DNA of 64,000 bases. Source: Flavonifractor sp. An306 (lineage in GTDB: Bacteria > Bacillota > Clostridia > Oscillospirales > Oscillospiraceae). Position numbers and translations under genes: made by a program. The notes under the pieces were generated by a model, which was given only the letters and a program-made list of their open reading frames with translations, had not been told where the DNA came from and searched no databases. Below are positions 34,516 through 43,329 of this stretch, one piece after another. Each line of letters starts with the position of its first letter. Positions within the stretch are counted from its first letter, which is position 1. The DNA lies in NCBI RefSeq assembly GCF_002159455.1, contig NZ_NFIQ01000009.1, forward strand, positions 1 to 64,000. The letters run 5' to 3'.

Positions 34516-34892
34516 ACTATCAAGAATTGTCACCGCAAGGCGAAGCTTTGCTGAAAGAAATTATTGACCTCCAAGCCAGCGGTCAGGACAATGCAGCTTA
34601 TTGGAGCAAGCGGTTTGATGGATTATCCATGCAGCAGGATACCCTGCTCCGGGATACGTTTCGAGAGCTGAAAGAATGTGGTTATGTCCACATACAGTGG
34701 GCTGACAACATTCCATACTATCTGTCCCTCACAGTAGATGGTCAAAATTATTTCACTAACAAAAAGGCCGCAAAAAAAGCCGAGAGAAAACTCTCCCGGC
34801 GGGAATGGCGGATTGCTGTCCTATCGGCCATTATTGGCGGTATGGTTGGGCTAATTCCCTGGATTTGCACTTTGATAGGAGGTGGTCAATAA
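34512..34892 (+). CDS. Small winged-helix-like protein with C-terminal membrane helix
   Basis: 126 residues; start overlaps hsdS (ATGA) and stop overlaps hsdR (TAATG). The first ~80 residues look like a winged helix (LLKEIIDLQ, DTLLRDTFRELKECGYVHIQWADNIPY in two parts, LTVDGQNYF); then a basic stretch (KKAAKKAERKLSRREWR) and one hydrophobic helix (IAVLSAIIGGMVGLIPWICTLIGG) follow. A protein of this type within an hsd operon may be an accessory or guard factor anchored to the membrane; this is inference. No named family recognised. Confidence 0.75.
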   Translation: MNYQELSPQGEALLKEIIDLQASGQDNAAYWSKRFDGLSMQQDTLLRDTFRELKECGYVHIQWADNIPYYLSLTVDGQNYFTNKKAAKKAERKLSRREWRIAVLSAIIGGMVGLIPWICTLIGGGQ

Positions 34893-37888
34893 TGGCAATC
34901 GAAACCAAAGAAATTACATTTGAACAAGAGATTGAATACAGCCTGCTTGACCACGGCGGATATATCAAAGGGAATCCCCGTGACTATAATCGTGAATTTG
35001 CCATAGACACCAAGCAGCTCTTTCAGTTTCTTCAAGACAGCCAGCCCGTTGAATGGGAAAAGCTGTGCAGAAAACATGGAGAGAATGTGGAAACGGGTTT
35101 TCTGAAGAAGCTGTATCGTGATCTTGATACATACGGAACATTATATGTGCTGCGGCATGGCGTTGTAGATGCTCCCGCTAAACTATCCCTGTGCTATTTC
35201 AAGCCTGCCAGCGGCATGAACCAAACCAGTCAGGCACTTTACGAGAAGAACGTTCTCTCCATCACCCGGCAGGTGCATTATAGCCTGAAAAATGAGAACT
35301 CCATAGATGTTGTGCTGTTCATCAATGGTCTGCCTGTTGCGACGGTGGAACTGAAAAATCCGATCACCGGTCAGACTGTCGAAAATGCAAAGCGTCAGTA
35401 CATGAAAGACCGTGATCCCAGAGAACTTCTGCTTTCGTTCAAAGCTCGATGCCTGGTTCACTTTGCTGTGGACACCGAAGAAGTGTGGATGACCACAAAG
35501 CTCAATGGCCTCAATACCTATTTTTTGCCGTTCAATAAGGGAAACAACGGCGGCAAGGGAAACCCTGTTGGGAACAGTACCTACCGGACTTCGTATCTGT
35601 GGGAAGAAGTCCTGCAAAAAGACAGCCTGCTGGACATTGTACAGCGATTTATTCATTTGCAGGAAGATAAAAAGAATCCTAAAAAGTCTGTTATGATCTT
35701 CCCACGTTACCACCAGCTGGATGTGGTCCGCAAGCTCGTTGCCGATGTCTACGCAAACGGAACCGGACACAATTATCTGATTCAGCACAGTGCGGGGAGC
35801 GGAAAATCCAACTCTATTTCTTGGCTGGCACACCATCTGTCTAACCTGCACGATAAAAATGACAAGGTTGTATTCAACAGCATCATTGTAATTACAGATC
35901 GCCTCGTATTGGATAAACAGCTTCAGGATACCATCTACCAGTTTGAGCACGTAGAAGGCGTTGTGACTAAAATCGACAACAACGCCGCACAGCTGGCAGA
36001 TGCTTTGAACACAGGTAAGAAAATCATTATTACCACACTTCAGAAGTTCCCGTTTATCCTTGAAAAGGTAGATGATTTAAGCGGCAAGCGGTTTGCGGTC
36101 ATTGTGGATGAGGCCCATTCTTCCCAGACCGGAGAAGCCAGCAAAAAAATGAAGGCGATCCTGGGAAACGCTGAGGGGCTAACGGAAGAAGAACAGCTCC
36201 AAAAGGTTGCGGATGAGGAGGCCAAGGAAGAGCGCAAGCAATCCGACAGCGAGGATGAAATCGCAAAAGAAATGGCTACACATGGTCGGTTGCCTAACCT
36301 GTCCTTCTTTGCCTTTACCGCAACACCCAAGGCGAAAACGCTGGAGATGTTTGGAACCCCGGATGCAAGCGGTATTCCCCATGCTTTTCATATTTACTCG
36401 ATGAAGCAGGCCATTCAGGAAGGTTTTATTCTGGATGTTCTGAAAAACTATGTGACCTACGACACCTATTTCAAAATCGGCAAGAAAATTGCCGATGATC
36501 CTCGCTATGAAAAAAGCAAGGCAAATAAGGCGCTTGGCAAATTCTTAAGTCTGCATCCGCACAATCTGGCCCAGAAAACCCAGATCATCGTAGAACACTT
36601 CCGCACTGTCACCAAAGACAAGATTGGCGGCAAGGCCAAAGCAATGGTGGTGACCGGCTCACGCCTGCACGCAGTCCGGTATTATCAGGAGTTTCAGCGT
36701 TACATCAAAAAAATGGGATACGAAAATGAGCTGGGTATCCTGATCGCATTTTCTGGGACTGTCCATGATGGCGGTGAGGAGTACACCGAAGTCAGTCTAA
36801 ATGGGATAAAAGAAAGCGAACTGCCGGAAAAATTCCACAGCGGCGAGTATCAGGTGCTTTTGGTTGCGGAAAAATACCAAACGGGGTTTGATGAGCCGTT
36901 GCTGCACACCATGTTTGTAGATAAAAAGCTCAGTGGTGTAAAAGCTGTTCAAACACTTTCCAGATTGAACCGAACCTGCTTCGGGAAAGATGATACATTT
37001 GTTTTGGACTTTGTAAATTCTGCCGAGGATATACGGGCCGCTTTTGCCCCGTATTATGAAGAAACCAGCATTGAGGAGACAACAGACGCCAACATTGTAT
37101 ATGAACTGAAATCCAAACTGGATGAATTTCGTGTGTATTGGCAGAGTGAGATTGAGGCTTTCTCCAAAGCATTTTTCAAGCCTACCAAGAAACAGGGAAA
37201 TATGGATTTTGGCGTACTCAACAGTTTCCTTGATCCGGCAGTGGATCGGTATAACGGTTTGGATGAGAACGAGCAGGAAGAATTCAAGTCTACCCTCGCA
37301 AAGTTTGTTCGTACCTACACATTTCTCACCAACATCATCCGATTAGATGACGCCGACCTGCATAAGTTCCATGCTTATGCAAAATTTCTTCAGAAGAAAC
37401 TGCCAAAGCGAGAGGGCGGCGGTCCTATTTTTCTGGATGATGAAGTATCGCTGCAATATTACCGGGTTCAGAAGATTTTTGAAGGGTCTATTGCGCTGGA
37501 GCAGAGTGAGCCGTTGCCCAATAAACTTCATCCCGGAAAACCGAAGCCAGAGGAAGAAAAGGCTCCCCTGTCTGAGCTGATTGATAAAATCAACGAAAAG
37601 TTCGGTACAGAGTTTACTAACATCGACAAGGTCTTGGAACAAATTGTTTCTGACATGGATGCCAATGAGGAATTGCGTGTCCAGGCTCGCAACAATTCAC
37701 AAGAACATTTCCGTTTTCCCTTTAACGATGCGTTCATGGACGTGGTTATCGGGCGCATGGCGCAGAATCAGCAGTTTTGCGAAAGGGTTCTGGATGACGC
37801 CAAGTTCGGAGATACCGTTCGTGATTTGTTGGTAGGTGTTGTCTATGAACGATTGCGGAGCACAACAGGAAGTGGAATCCATCCATAG
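34892..37888 (+). CDS. hsdR: Type I restriction-modification system, endonuclease/translocase subunit
   Basis: 998 residues from ATG 34892 behind AGGAGGTGG. The N-terminal PD-(D/E)xK nuclease is seen around DVVLFINGLPVATVELKNP, the SF2 motor has Walker A (GSGKS, 302-306), DEAH box 406-409, FFAFTATPK and the late motif QTLSRLNRTC. It translocates DNA and cuts away from unmethylated sites. Last gene of the operon; full length, no frameshift. Confidence 0.96.
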   Translation: MAIETKEITFEQEIEYSLLDHGGYIKGNPRDYNREFAIDTKQLFQFLQDSQPVEWEKLCRKHGENVETGFLKKLYRDLDTYGTLYVLRHGVVDAPAKLSLCYFKPASGMNQTSQALYEKNVLSITRQVHYSLKNENSIDVVLFINGLPVATVELKNPITGQTVENAKRQYMKDRDPRELLLSFKARCLVHFAVDTEEVWMTTKLNGLNTYFLPFNKGNNGGKGNPVGNSTYRTSYLWEEVLQKDSLLDIVQRFIHLQEDKKNPKKSVMIFPRYHQLDVVRKLVADVYANGTGHNYLIQHSAGSGKSNSISWLAHHLSNLHDKNDKVVFNSIIVITDRLVLDKQLQDTIYQFEHVEGVVTKIDNNAAQLADALNTGKKIIITTLQKFPFILEKVDDLSGKRFAVIVDEAHSSQTGEASKKMKAILGNAEGLTEEEQLQKVADEEAKEERKQSDSEDEIAKEMATHGRLPNLSFFAFTATPKAKTLEMFGTPDASGIPHAFHIYSMKQAIQEGFILDVLKNYVTYDTYFKIGKKIADDPRYEKSKANKALGKFLSLHPHNLAQKTQIIVEHFRTVTKDKIGGKAKAMVVTGSRLHAVRYYQEFQRYIKKMGYENELGILIAFSGTVHDGGEEYTEVSLNGIKESELPEKFHSGEYQVLLVAEKYQTGFDEPLLHTMFVDKKLSGVKAVQTLSRLNRTCFGKDDTFVLDFVNSAEDIRAAFAPYYEETSIEETTDANIVYELKSKLDEFRVYWQSEIEAFSKAFFKPTKKQGNMDFGVLNSFLDPAVDRYNGLDENEQEEFKSTLAKFVRTYTFLTNIIRLDDADLHKFHAYAKFLQKKLPKREGGGPIFLDDEVSLQYYRVQKIFEGSIALEQSEPLPNKLHPGKPKPEEEKAPLSELIDKINEKFGTEFTNIDKVLEQIVSDMDANEELRVQARNNSQEHFRFPFNDAFMDVVIGRMAQNQQFCERVLDDAKFGDTVRDLLVGVVYERLRSTTGSGIHP

Positions 37889-37898
37889 CTGTTGACAT

Positions 37899-39086
37899 TT
37901 ATTCATATATTAGAGTGGTTTCTTTACATAATTTGGCATTGCAGGTCAGAATGTATTGAATCGCTTTTTGTGCAAAATTCTTGCTGACTGTCGTATCACA
38001 CTCTGCCAACCGGACAATCTCCGCTGTTCCAGCCTCAAAATCAAACGAAACCTCACCCCATTCGCCGTCGTTGTCCACCTGATACAGGTAGACAGCGGCG
38101 GCGATTTTCTTTTTGCGTTTGGTCTGGGATTTGCGTTTTAGGCGAATTATGTGAAGCACTCCGGCTTCTGTCAGCAGACAGGCCAAGTGTTCCACAGCTT
38201 TGCGGTAGGCCCGTTCTGCGCCGCTGGCCGTGCTGCCCTCAAAGAGGACTGCCAGTTCTTCAAAGGTCAGTCGGGTGCTGAGTGGGCTGACCCGTCCACA
38301 GGTCATACAGATGGCGTTTCTCTTTTCCAAAAGGATCTGCTCCCGGTAATTCAGCTTTTCAAATGCCTCCCGGACAGCTTTAGCCTGGATGCCGTTCCAT
38401 AGAATCTCCGCATAGTCCCAGTGATCATCCCGGCTGACATCCTCGCCGGTTTCTTCGCTGTCCTCTTCCTGTACGGTTTGGTAAAACGGAACACGGCTGC
38501 GATTTTGCTTGGCCAACGCCAAAAACTTCGCTGCGGTCTCCTCGGTGCAACCGTTTTTCTGGGCATATTTCTGGATTGCCGCCTGTTCAGACTGGCCAGA
38601 TTGATTGTAGAGCCATGCAATTCCACGCACAGCTTTGTACTCATCCACATTTTCAAAGGAACCGGCCTCCTCCTGCATTCGGCAGGTCAAAAGAGCGTTC
38701 CCGATAAAATGATGGGCATAGGTCAGAAAATTCGCCCCTTGTGCTGGATTGTATCCCCTGAGACAATCCAGCATGGCAAGTACACAGCCCATTTTATAAT
38801 CCCAAAAGCGTTCTGGGTTATAGCGATCCAGCCCTTCCCGCAGCAGGAAACGGCGAACACGACCATTAAGCAGATTTTCATAGCAGTGCAGAAAAAATGA
38901 GAACCAGCGCAATTCACGGCTCCGCACAGCCTCAATGATGTAGTCGTTCATAGTTTCCAGAGCAGGCGGTTCCGGGTTAAGCTGAAAGATGCGTTCTACT
39001 TCCCGCATGGTCAAGCCCTTGGGTTCCGTCAGAAAGCTATATTTGGCACAGTAGCCGGACAGCTCCCATGTCCACGCTGTATCCAT
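37899..39086 (-). CDS. Sigma-factor-like regulator of the element
   Basis: 395 residues. The segment RYNPERFWDYKMGCVLAMLD ... YNPAQGANFLTYAHHFIGNAL resembles sigma-70 region 2, and the later KLNYREQILLEKRNA ... LTFEELAVLFEGSTASGAERAYRKA resembles region 4, with an inserted Cys pair (CMTCG) between. A basic linker (KRKSQTKRKKK) and a variable C-terminal ~90 residues follow. It is likely to be a diverged sigma factor or an anti-sigma-like derivative controlling element genes. Preceded by AGGTGGTGAGG. Convergent with hsdR. Confidence 0.65.
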   Translation of the reverse strand: MDTAWTWELSGYCAKYSFLTEPKGLTMREVERIFQLNPEPPALETMNDYIIEAVRSRELRWFSFFLHCYENLLNGRVRRFLLREGLDRYNPERFWDYKMGCVLAMLDCLRGYNPAQGANFLTYAHHFIGNALLTCRMQEEAGSFENVDEYKAVRGIAWLYNQSGQSEQAAIQKYAQKNGCTEETAAKFLALAKQNRSRVPFYQTVQEEDSEETGEDVSRDDHWDYAEILWNGIQAKAVREAFEKLNYREQILLEKRNAICMTCGRVSPLSTRLTFEELAVLFEGSTASGAERAYRKAVEHLACLLTEAGVLHIIRLKRKSQTKRKKKIAAAVYLYQVDNDGEWGEVSFDFEAGTAEIVRLAECDTTVSKNFAQKAIQYILTCNAKLCKETTLIYE

Positions 39087-39118
39087 TTTTCCTCACCACC
39101 TTTCGGATGTTTCGTTGC

Positions 39119-40234
39119 TTATTTCTTTTGTATGGCCTTTAAAAGTGCATCCTGGGTCATTTCCTGCTCATAGACAGTGCTGGCATAACGCTGATCCGAA
39201 AGCGCACGGAGCATCTTATCTTTTGCCAGCTTTTTCATAGCTGCTGCCGTTTCTTTATCCAGATTTCCACGGCGGGTGCTTTGCAGGATAGTGTTCATAC
39301 GGCGGGTATAAATCGCCTTTATCGGATGATCGTCTGCAAGCTCCCGCTGCTCCCGGCCTCTCAGATTGCCGATTTGTCGGCACGTCCGTCCCCGTTGGTC
39401 GCCGGGGGCCAGACCGCCGCAGTATTTGGTGTGCCGTGCGTCAATGGTGAGAAACCATCTGCCGCAGATGGGGCATTTCTTGGGTGCATGGCCCACACAA
39501 AGTCCCTCAAACAGATCGGAACGGAACATTCCCACAAAGGAGACATAGTGCATCCGCTTGACCAGTTGCGGCTCTGTCTTTCCGGGGCGAATGGCGGATA
39601 CATACTGCACCGAAGCATTGGTTAGGGTCATCCAGGCCGGGTTATCCAGCGACAGGGTTGGCTCACCTTGGAAGAACTGCCCGAACATTGTCGCATAACC
39701 GTCCGAGGTACGGTCATAGTCTGGTTCATTCAACCGCTCTGCAAATTTCGTCAAGGCTTCCTTGTACTGCCCCAGAGAATAACTCAAATGCCCCAGCACC
39801 TGCGCGATTCGCACGAGCATGGTCGCCTTGCCATGCTGACCAGTCAAGGCACAGATCAGCTGCTCCTGTTGGGTGAGCTGCAAATAAGCTTTGGCATCCT
39901 CCATGTATTCTTCGGAAAAGATGGTTGCAAGTTTTTGCTCGAAATAGCTTCGATTCAGGCGGGAGAAGGGCGATGTGGTCTGTAAAAAAGAGATGATCTC
40001 GCCAGCGGCCTGCTGCACCTGCGGTAGCAGCTCCATATCCACGGAACCGGTGTTCATCCCCTGAAGCAGCTGGTTCAGCACATTGCAAGGAGTATCCAGC
40101 TTTCCAATGGTGCTGTCCGGGATGTTCAGCACCTCGCAGCCAATAGTTCCTGCGGGCATCGTACACCCCTCATAGGTTACTGTATCCTGCCAGAAATCCA
40201 GCGATAAAACCGCATGGTTGATGATTTGATCCAT
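39119..40234 (-). CDS. DUF6076-like protein with zinc-finger motif
   Basis: 371 residues from ATG 40234 (MDQIINHAVLSLDFWQD; AGGAGGGAG upstream). A helical N-terminal ~230 residues precedes a Cys-rich segment CPICGRWFLTIDARHTKYCG and a basic RGRTCRQIGNLRGREQ tail, as in DUF6076 proteins of integrative elements. Likely DNA- or RNA-binding; role unknown. Same strand as, and 33 nt upstream of, the sigma-like gene, so probably one operon. Confidence 0.65.
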   Translation of the reverse strand: MDQIINHAVLSLDFWQDTVTYEGCTMPAGTIGCEVLNIPDSTIGKLDTPCNVLNQLLQGMNTGSVDMELLPQVQQAAGEIISFLQTTSPFSRLNRSYFEQKLATIFSEEYMEDAKAYLQLTQQEQLICALTGQHGKATMLVRIAQVLGHLSYSLGQYKEALTKFAERLNEPDYDRTSDGYATMFGQFFQGEPTLSLDNPAWMTLTNASVQYVSAIRPGKTEPQLVKRMHYVSFVGMFRSDLFEGLCVGHAPKKCPICGRWFLTIDARHTKYCGGLAPGDQRGRTCRQIGNLRGREQRELADDHPIKAIYTRRMNTILQSTRRGNLDKETAAAMKKLAKDKMLRALSDQRYASTVYEQEMTQDALLKAIQKK

Positions 40235-40407
40235 CTTCTCCCTCCTGTCATGTTTTTCTATTTTCATAATAGCACATAATTAAATCCTTGTCATGTTTTT
40301 TGAAAACGGCCTGTCATGCCATCAGCCTGTTTTTTTCGATTTTCCCCATAATCTATACAGAGGGGTGAGAAAACTGCCCCATCAAAAAGGAAATGGAGGG
40401 AATCTGT

Positions 40408-41019
40408 ATGAATCTGTTTGAAGTGGTGAAAGCCAGTATCAACACACAGGAAGCAGCGCAGGCGTATGGAATTGACGTCAATCATTATGGCATGGCACTG
40501 TGTCCGTTCCACAATGACCGTCATCCGAGCTTATATGTATCGGGTGACCACTACTACTGTTTTTCCTGTGGGGAACATGGGGATATGATCGACCTGACCG
40601 CCAAACTGTTTGACCTTCGGCTGTATGATGCGGCCCGAAAACTGGCGTCGGACTTTCATCTTGCACCGGACAAGCCCTTGCCGGAACTCATTCGCCGGAA
40701 AATGAAACACAAAACCAAAGCACAGCAGCTTCGTGAGAACGAGCGGCTGTGCTTTTCTGTTTTGAACGAGTATCGGCGGCTGCTCCTGGATTGGGAAAAA
40801 CGGTATGCACCGCAAGCACCGGAAGATGTGCCGGACAAGCGGTTTGTAGAAGCCTGCCACCGGCTACCCTGGGCAGAGTATCAGCTGGACATCCTGCTGC
40901 AAGGCGATTCCTATGAACGAGGCGAAGTCGTAAGCGAACTAACGGCAGACGGATACATCCGCAAATTACAGGCCCGCCTGAGAGAGGAGCAATACCATGA
41001 ACAACCCTGTTTGGATTGA
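40408..41019 (+). CDS. CHC2 zinc-finger primase-like protein
   Basis: 203 residues from ATG 40408 (ATGGAGGG upstream). Zinc ligands C32, H35, C51, C54 (CPFHNDRHPS, CFSCGEHGDMIDL). The primase catalytic (Toprim) domain is absent; the protein is the short zinc-finger form used by integrative elements together with a D5-type helicase. It overlaps the helicase gene by 23 nt and shares its N-terminal domain with the chimera at 1009-2364. Confidence 0.9.
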   Translation: MNLFEVVKASINTQEAAQAYGIDVNHYGMALCPFHNDRHPSLYVSGDHYYCFSCGEHGDMIDLTAKLFDLRLYDAARKLASDFHLAPDKPLPELIRRKMKHKTKAQQLRENERLCFSVLNEYRRLLLDWEKRYAPQAPEDVPDKRFVEACHRLPWAEYQLDILLQGDSYERGEVVSELTADGYIRKLQARLREEQYHEQPCLD

Positions 41020-42292
41020 TGAGAAAGGGAAAATCATCGAGCCGGAATATTGCCGGGATTTCCTGTCCCGGCATCCAATGCGCTGTATCAACGACCGCTT
41101 TTATACTGTGGAGGGACCGTTGCCGGATGAAAGCAAATTAAAGCGAACGATTTATGAGGAAATCTCGCCCTGGCTCCATGCCAAGGTCGCACAGACGGTG
41201 GAGCAGATAATCAAAGCGTTGAAGCTGGCGGCATATACAGACCCTTTGCCCCTGCAATGTGACCGCATCCATGTAGCAAACGGCACTTGTTTTCTGGATG
41301 GCACGTTTACAGAGGAAAAAGAATACTGCAACAACCGCCTGTCGGTATCCTATCGGGCTGATGCTCCGGCACCGGAACATTGGCTGCGTTTCCTTTCGGA
41401 ATTGCTGGAGCCGGAGGATATTCCCGCCTTGCAGGAGTATCTGGGCTACTGCCTGATTCCGTCCACCAAAGGTCAGAAAATGCTCATGCTGATTGGCAAG
41501 GGCGGCGAGGGCAAAAGCCGGATTGGTGTGGTGATGAACGCCATTTTCGGGCTCAACATGAACACCACTTCCATTCAGAAAGTAGAAACTAATCGTTTCG
41601 CCAGAGCCGACCTGGAGGGCAAGCTGCTCATGGTGGACGATGATTTGGACATGAATGCCTTGACCAAGACCAACTATGTAAAATCCATCGTGACAGCAGA
41701 ACTGCGGATGGATTTGGAACGGAAGAAAGAACAGAGCTATCAGGGACTGCTTTATGTACGCTTCCTCTGCTTCGGTAACGGGGCATTGACTGCACTGCAT
41801 GACCGCAGCGATGGTTTCTTTCGCCGTCAGATCATTCTGACCACCAAAGATAAGCCTGTGGATCGGTTCGATGACCCGTTTCTTGCTGAGAAATTGATTG
41901 CCGAAAAAGAGGGAATTTTCCTCTGGATGCTGGAGGGGCTGCGGCGGCTGATCGCCAATCGCTATCACTTTACCATCAGCCAGAGGGCCAAGGACAATAT
42001 CTCTTCCGCGGTTCGTGATGCCAATAACATTCTGGACTTTCTCGATTCTGAGGGCTATGTGGCATTCAAGGCGGATTATGAAGCCAGTACCAAAAATCTG
42101 TATGCAGCCTATAAACGATGGTGCGAAGACAACGCAGAAAACCCACTGTCCCAAAAGAGCTTCGCAAACCAGCTCAGCCAGAACGCAGAACGCTACCATT
42201 TGGAGCCGGTCAATAACCTGCACATCGGCGGTGGGAAGCGATGCCGAGGATATATGGGCATTTATGTTCTGCTCTCACCTGTGGAATTGTAA
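40997..42292 (+). CDS. D5/P4-type primase-associated helicase
   Basis: 431 residues. The N-terminal ~130 residues form the D5_N-like region; Walker A GKGGEGKS is at 167-174, Walker B at LLMVDDDLDM and sensor 1 near FLCFGNGAL. Such SF3 helicases unwind the origin of satellite phages and integrative elements. With the zinc-finger protein upstream and iteron-like repeats directly downstream it makes up a replication module for the excised circle. Confidence 0.9.
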   Translation: MNNPVWIDEKGKIIEPEYCRDFLSRHPMRCINDRFYTVEGPLPDESKLKRTIYEEISPWLHAKVAQTVEQIIKALKLAAYTDPLPLQCDRIHVANGTCFLDGTFTEEKEYCNNRLSVSYRADAPAPEHWLRFLSELLEPEDIPALQEYLGYCLIPSTKGQKMLMLIGKGGEGKSRIGVVMNAIFGLNMNTTSIQKVETNRFARADLEGKLLMVDDDLDMNALTKTNYVKSIVTAELRMDLERKKEQSYQGLLYVRFLCFGNGALTALHDRSDGFFRRQIILTTKDKPVDRFDDPFLAEKLIAEKEGIFLWMLEGLRRLIANRYHFTISQRAKDNISSAVRDANNILDFLDSEGYVAFKADYEASTKNLYAAYKRWCEDNAENPLSQKSFANQLSQNAERYHLEPVNNLHIGGGKRCRGYMGIYVLLSPVEL

Positions 42293-42715
42293 TGAAACTT
42301 CAAAACCTTCTGTTCGTGCGTTCATGCGTTCTGGATCGGGCGCAGCCGTTGGAACGAAGGAACGCACGAACGCAAAAAATCCAAGTTCATTTTTTATTGT
42401 TCGGCTCAGAGGGCGCTCTAAAATCCGCACTTCCCAATCAATGGTTGTGCAAACAGTGAAAAACACTACCATAAGCAGAACACAAATCATTATTCGGTGA
42501 TTTACAGAATGGTGATGGTGGTATGCGGGAAGGTGGCTATTTTCGCGGTTTCGTTTGCAAGCCCACCTAATGGCAAAGTCGATGGGGTACTGTTGCGGAC
42601 AGTTCTTCACAAACGCAGTTCTGAGCGATTTTTGAGAAGTAATTAAGATTAACTGTACCGTGCAGCGTGTGTTCTCCACGGCAAACTAACTTTACGAAAG
42701 AATGAGGTATTTTCT
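42293..42715 (+). other. Non-coding region with iteron-like repeats (candidate origin)
   Basis: A 423-nt gap without a convincing gene. TGCGTTC occurs at 42317-42323 and 42325-42331, and its inversion GAACGCA at 42360-42366 and 42368-42374: two pairs with an 8-nt period placed symmetrically, the outer 12-bp arms being 42312-42323 and 42360-42371. The rest is moderately AT-rich with no clear promoter. Placed directly after the helicase gene, it may be the replication origin; a binding site for the small helix-turn-helix protein is the alternative. Confidence 0.55.
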
Positions 42716-42937
42716 ATGAAATCCAATTTAAGAAATGAAATCAAGTCGTACATCGTGCGTTCCGGCTACACGATGCAGGAAGTCGTTGACCGGCTTTCTG
42801 AGGATTACGGCTGGAGTGACAGCGTTTCCAACCTGTCCAACAAACTCCAGCGGGAGTCTCTGCGGTATGTGGAGGCGGTACAGCTTGCTGACGCCCTTGG
42901 TTATGATCTCGTATGGCAGAAGCGGATGGACGAATGA
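42716..42937 (+). CDS. Small helix-turn-helix protein
   Basis: 73 residues, AATGAGGT 7-8 nt before the ATG. MKSNLRNEIKSYIVRSGYTMQEVVDRLSE (in two parts) and SNLSNKLQRESLRYVEAVQLADALGYDLVW form a lambda-repressor-like fold with a final beta strand, as in the LLM-type/DUF6471 proteins next to relaxase genes. It may be a relaxosome accessory or repressor. Confidence 0.75.
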   Translation: MKSNLRNEIKSYIVRSGYTMQEVVDRLSEDYGWSDSVSNLSNKLQRESLRYVEAVQLADALGYDLVWQKRMDE

Positions 42938-43329
42938 TGCCTGTCGTTCTTACCCGCCGTATCTCCCGTCTCCATCGAAAAATCCGCAGATTTGGAGATG
43001 GATGGCAGAGTGGATTTGCAAAATCTGCTTTGCCTGTGGGCGGCAGAATTGAAGCAATCAAGATTGCAGAGAGACTGTCGGTCACACCGCCTTTTGAGGA
43101 TTTGGGTGCCACACACAAGCCTCTAAAGGCGGCAAGGCATCCGCAGATGCCGCATTCCCCCTCGGAGAGCCCACGGCACTTTGCAGCCCTCTGGGATGAA
43201 AGTGTCATAGTGGGTTATTACACTTCCCGCAGGAAGTGCATCCCCGTCCCTCAGCCGTCTGCCGTACAACAGAAAGGAGCTGATTTTTATGGCCAGAAAC
43301 GACGGAATCGATCGCACCTTTGCCCGTAA
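42934..43329 (+). CDS. Possible small protein coupled to the HTH gene
   Basis: A 131-codon frame starts at an ATGA overlap with the previous gene (MMPVVLTRRISRLHRKIRRF) and runs 41 nt into the relaxase gene. Very basic N-terminus; no family recognised. The DNA contains the oriT hairpin region, which would be unusual inside a real gene, so coding is uncertain. Confidence 0.35.
   Translation: MMPVVLTRRISRLHRKIRRFGDGWQSGFAKSALPVGGRIEAIKIAERLSVTPPFEDLGATHKPLKAARHPQMPHSPSESPRHFAALWDESVIVGYYTSRRKCIPVPQPSAVQQKGADFYGQKRRNRSHLCP
43200..43238 (+). other. Candidate origin of transfer (MOBV type)
   Basis: AAGTGTCATAGTGGGTTATT (43200-43219) continued by ACACTT (43220-43225) has the layout of the pMV158-type oriT: inverted arms AAGTGT/ACACTT around a TAGTGnG/TTA nick region, with the predicted nick between 43214 and 43215. 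A second hairpin (CACTTCC/GGAAGTG, 43221-43238) adjoins. It lies 50 nt before the relaxase gene of the matching family. Confidence 0.75.

Noticed and set aside
42409-42420. GCGCCCTC on the minus strand, similar to the nick region of RSF1010-type (MOBQ) oriT
   Set aside because: The relaxase of this element is of the MOBV type and a fitting MOBV oriT exists at 43200-43238; the short match is probably chance.
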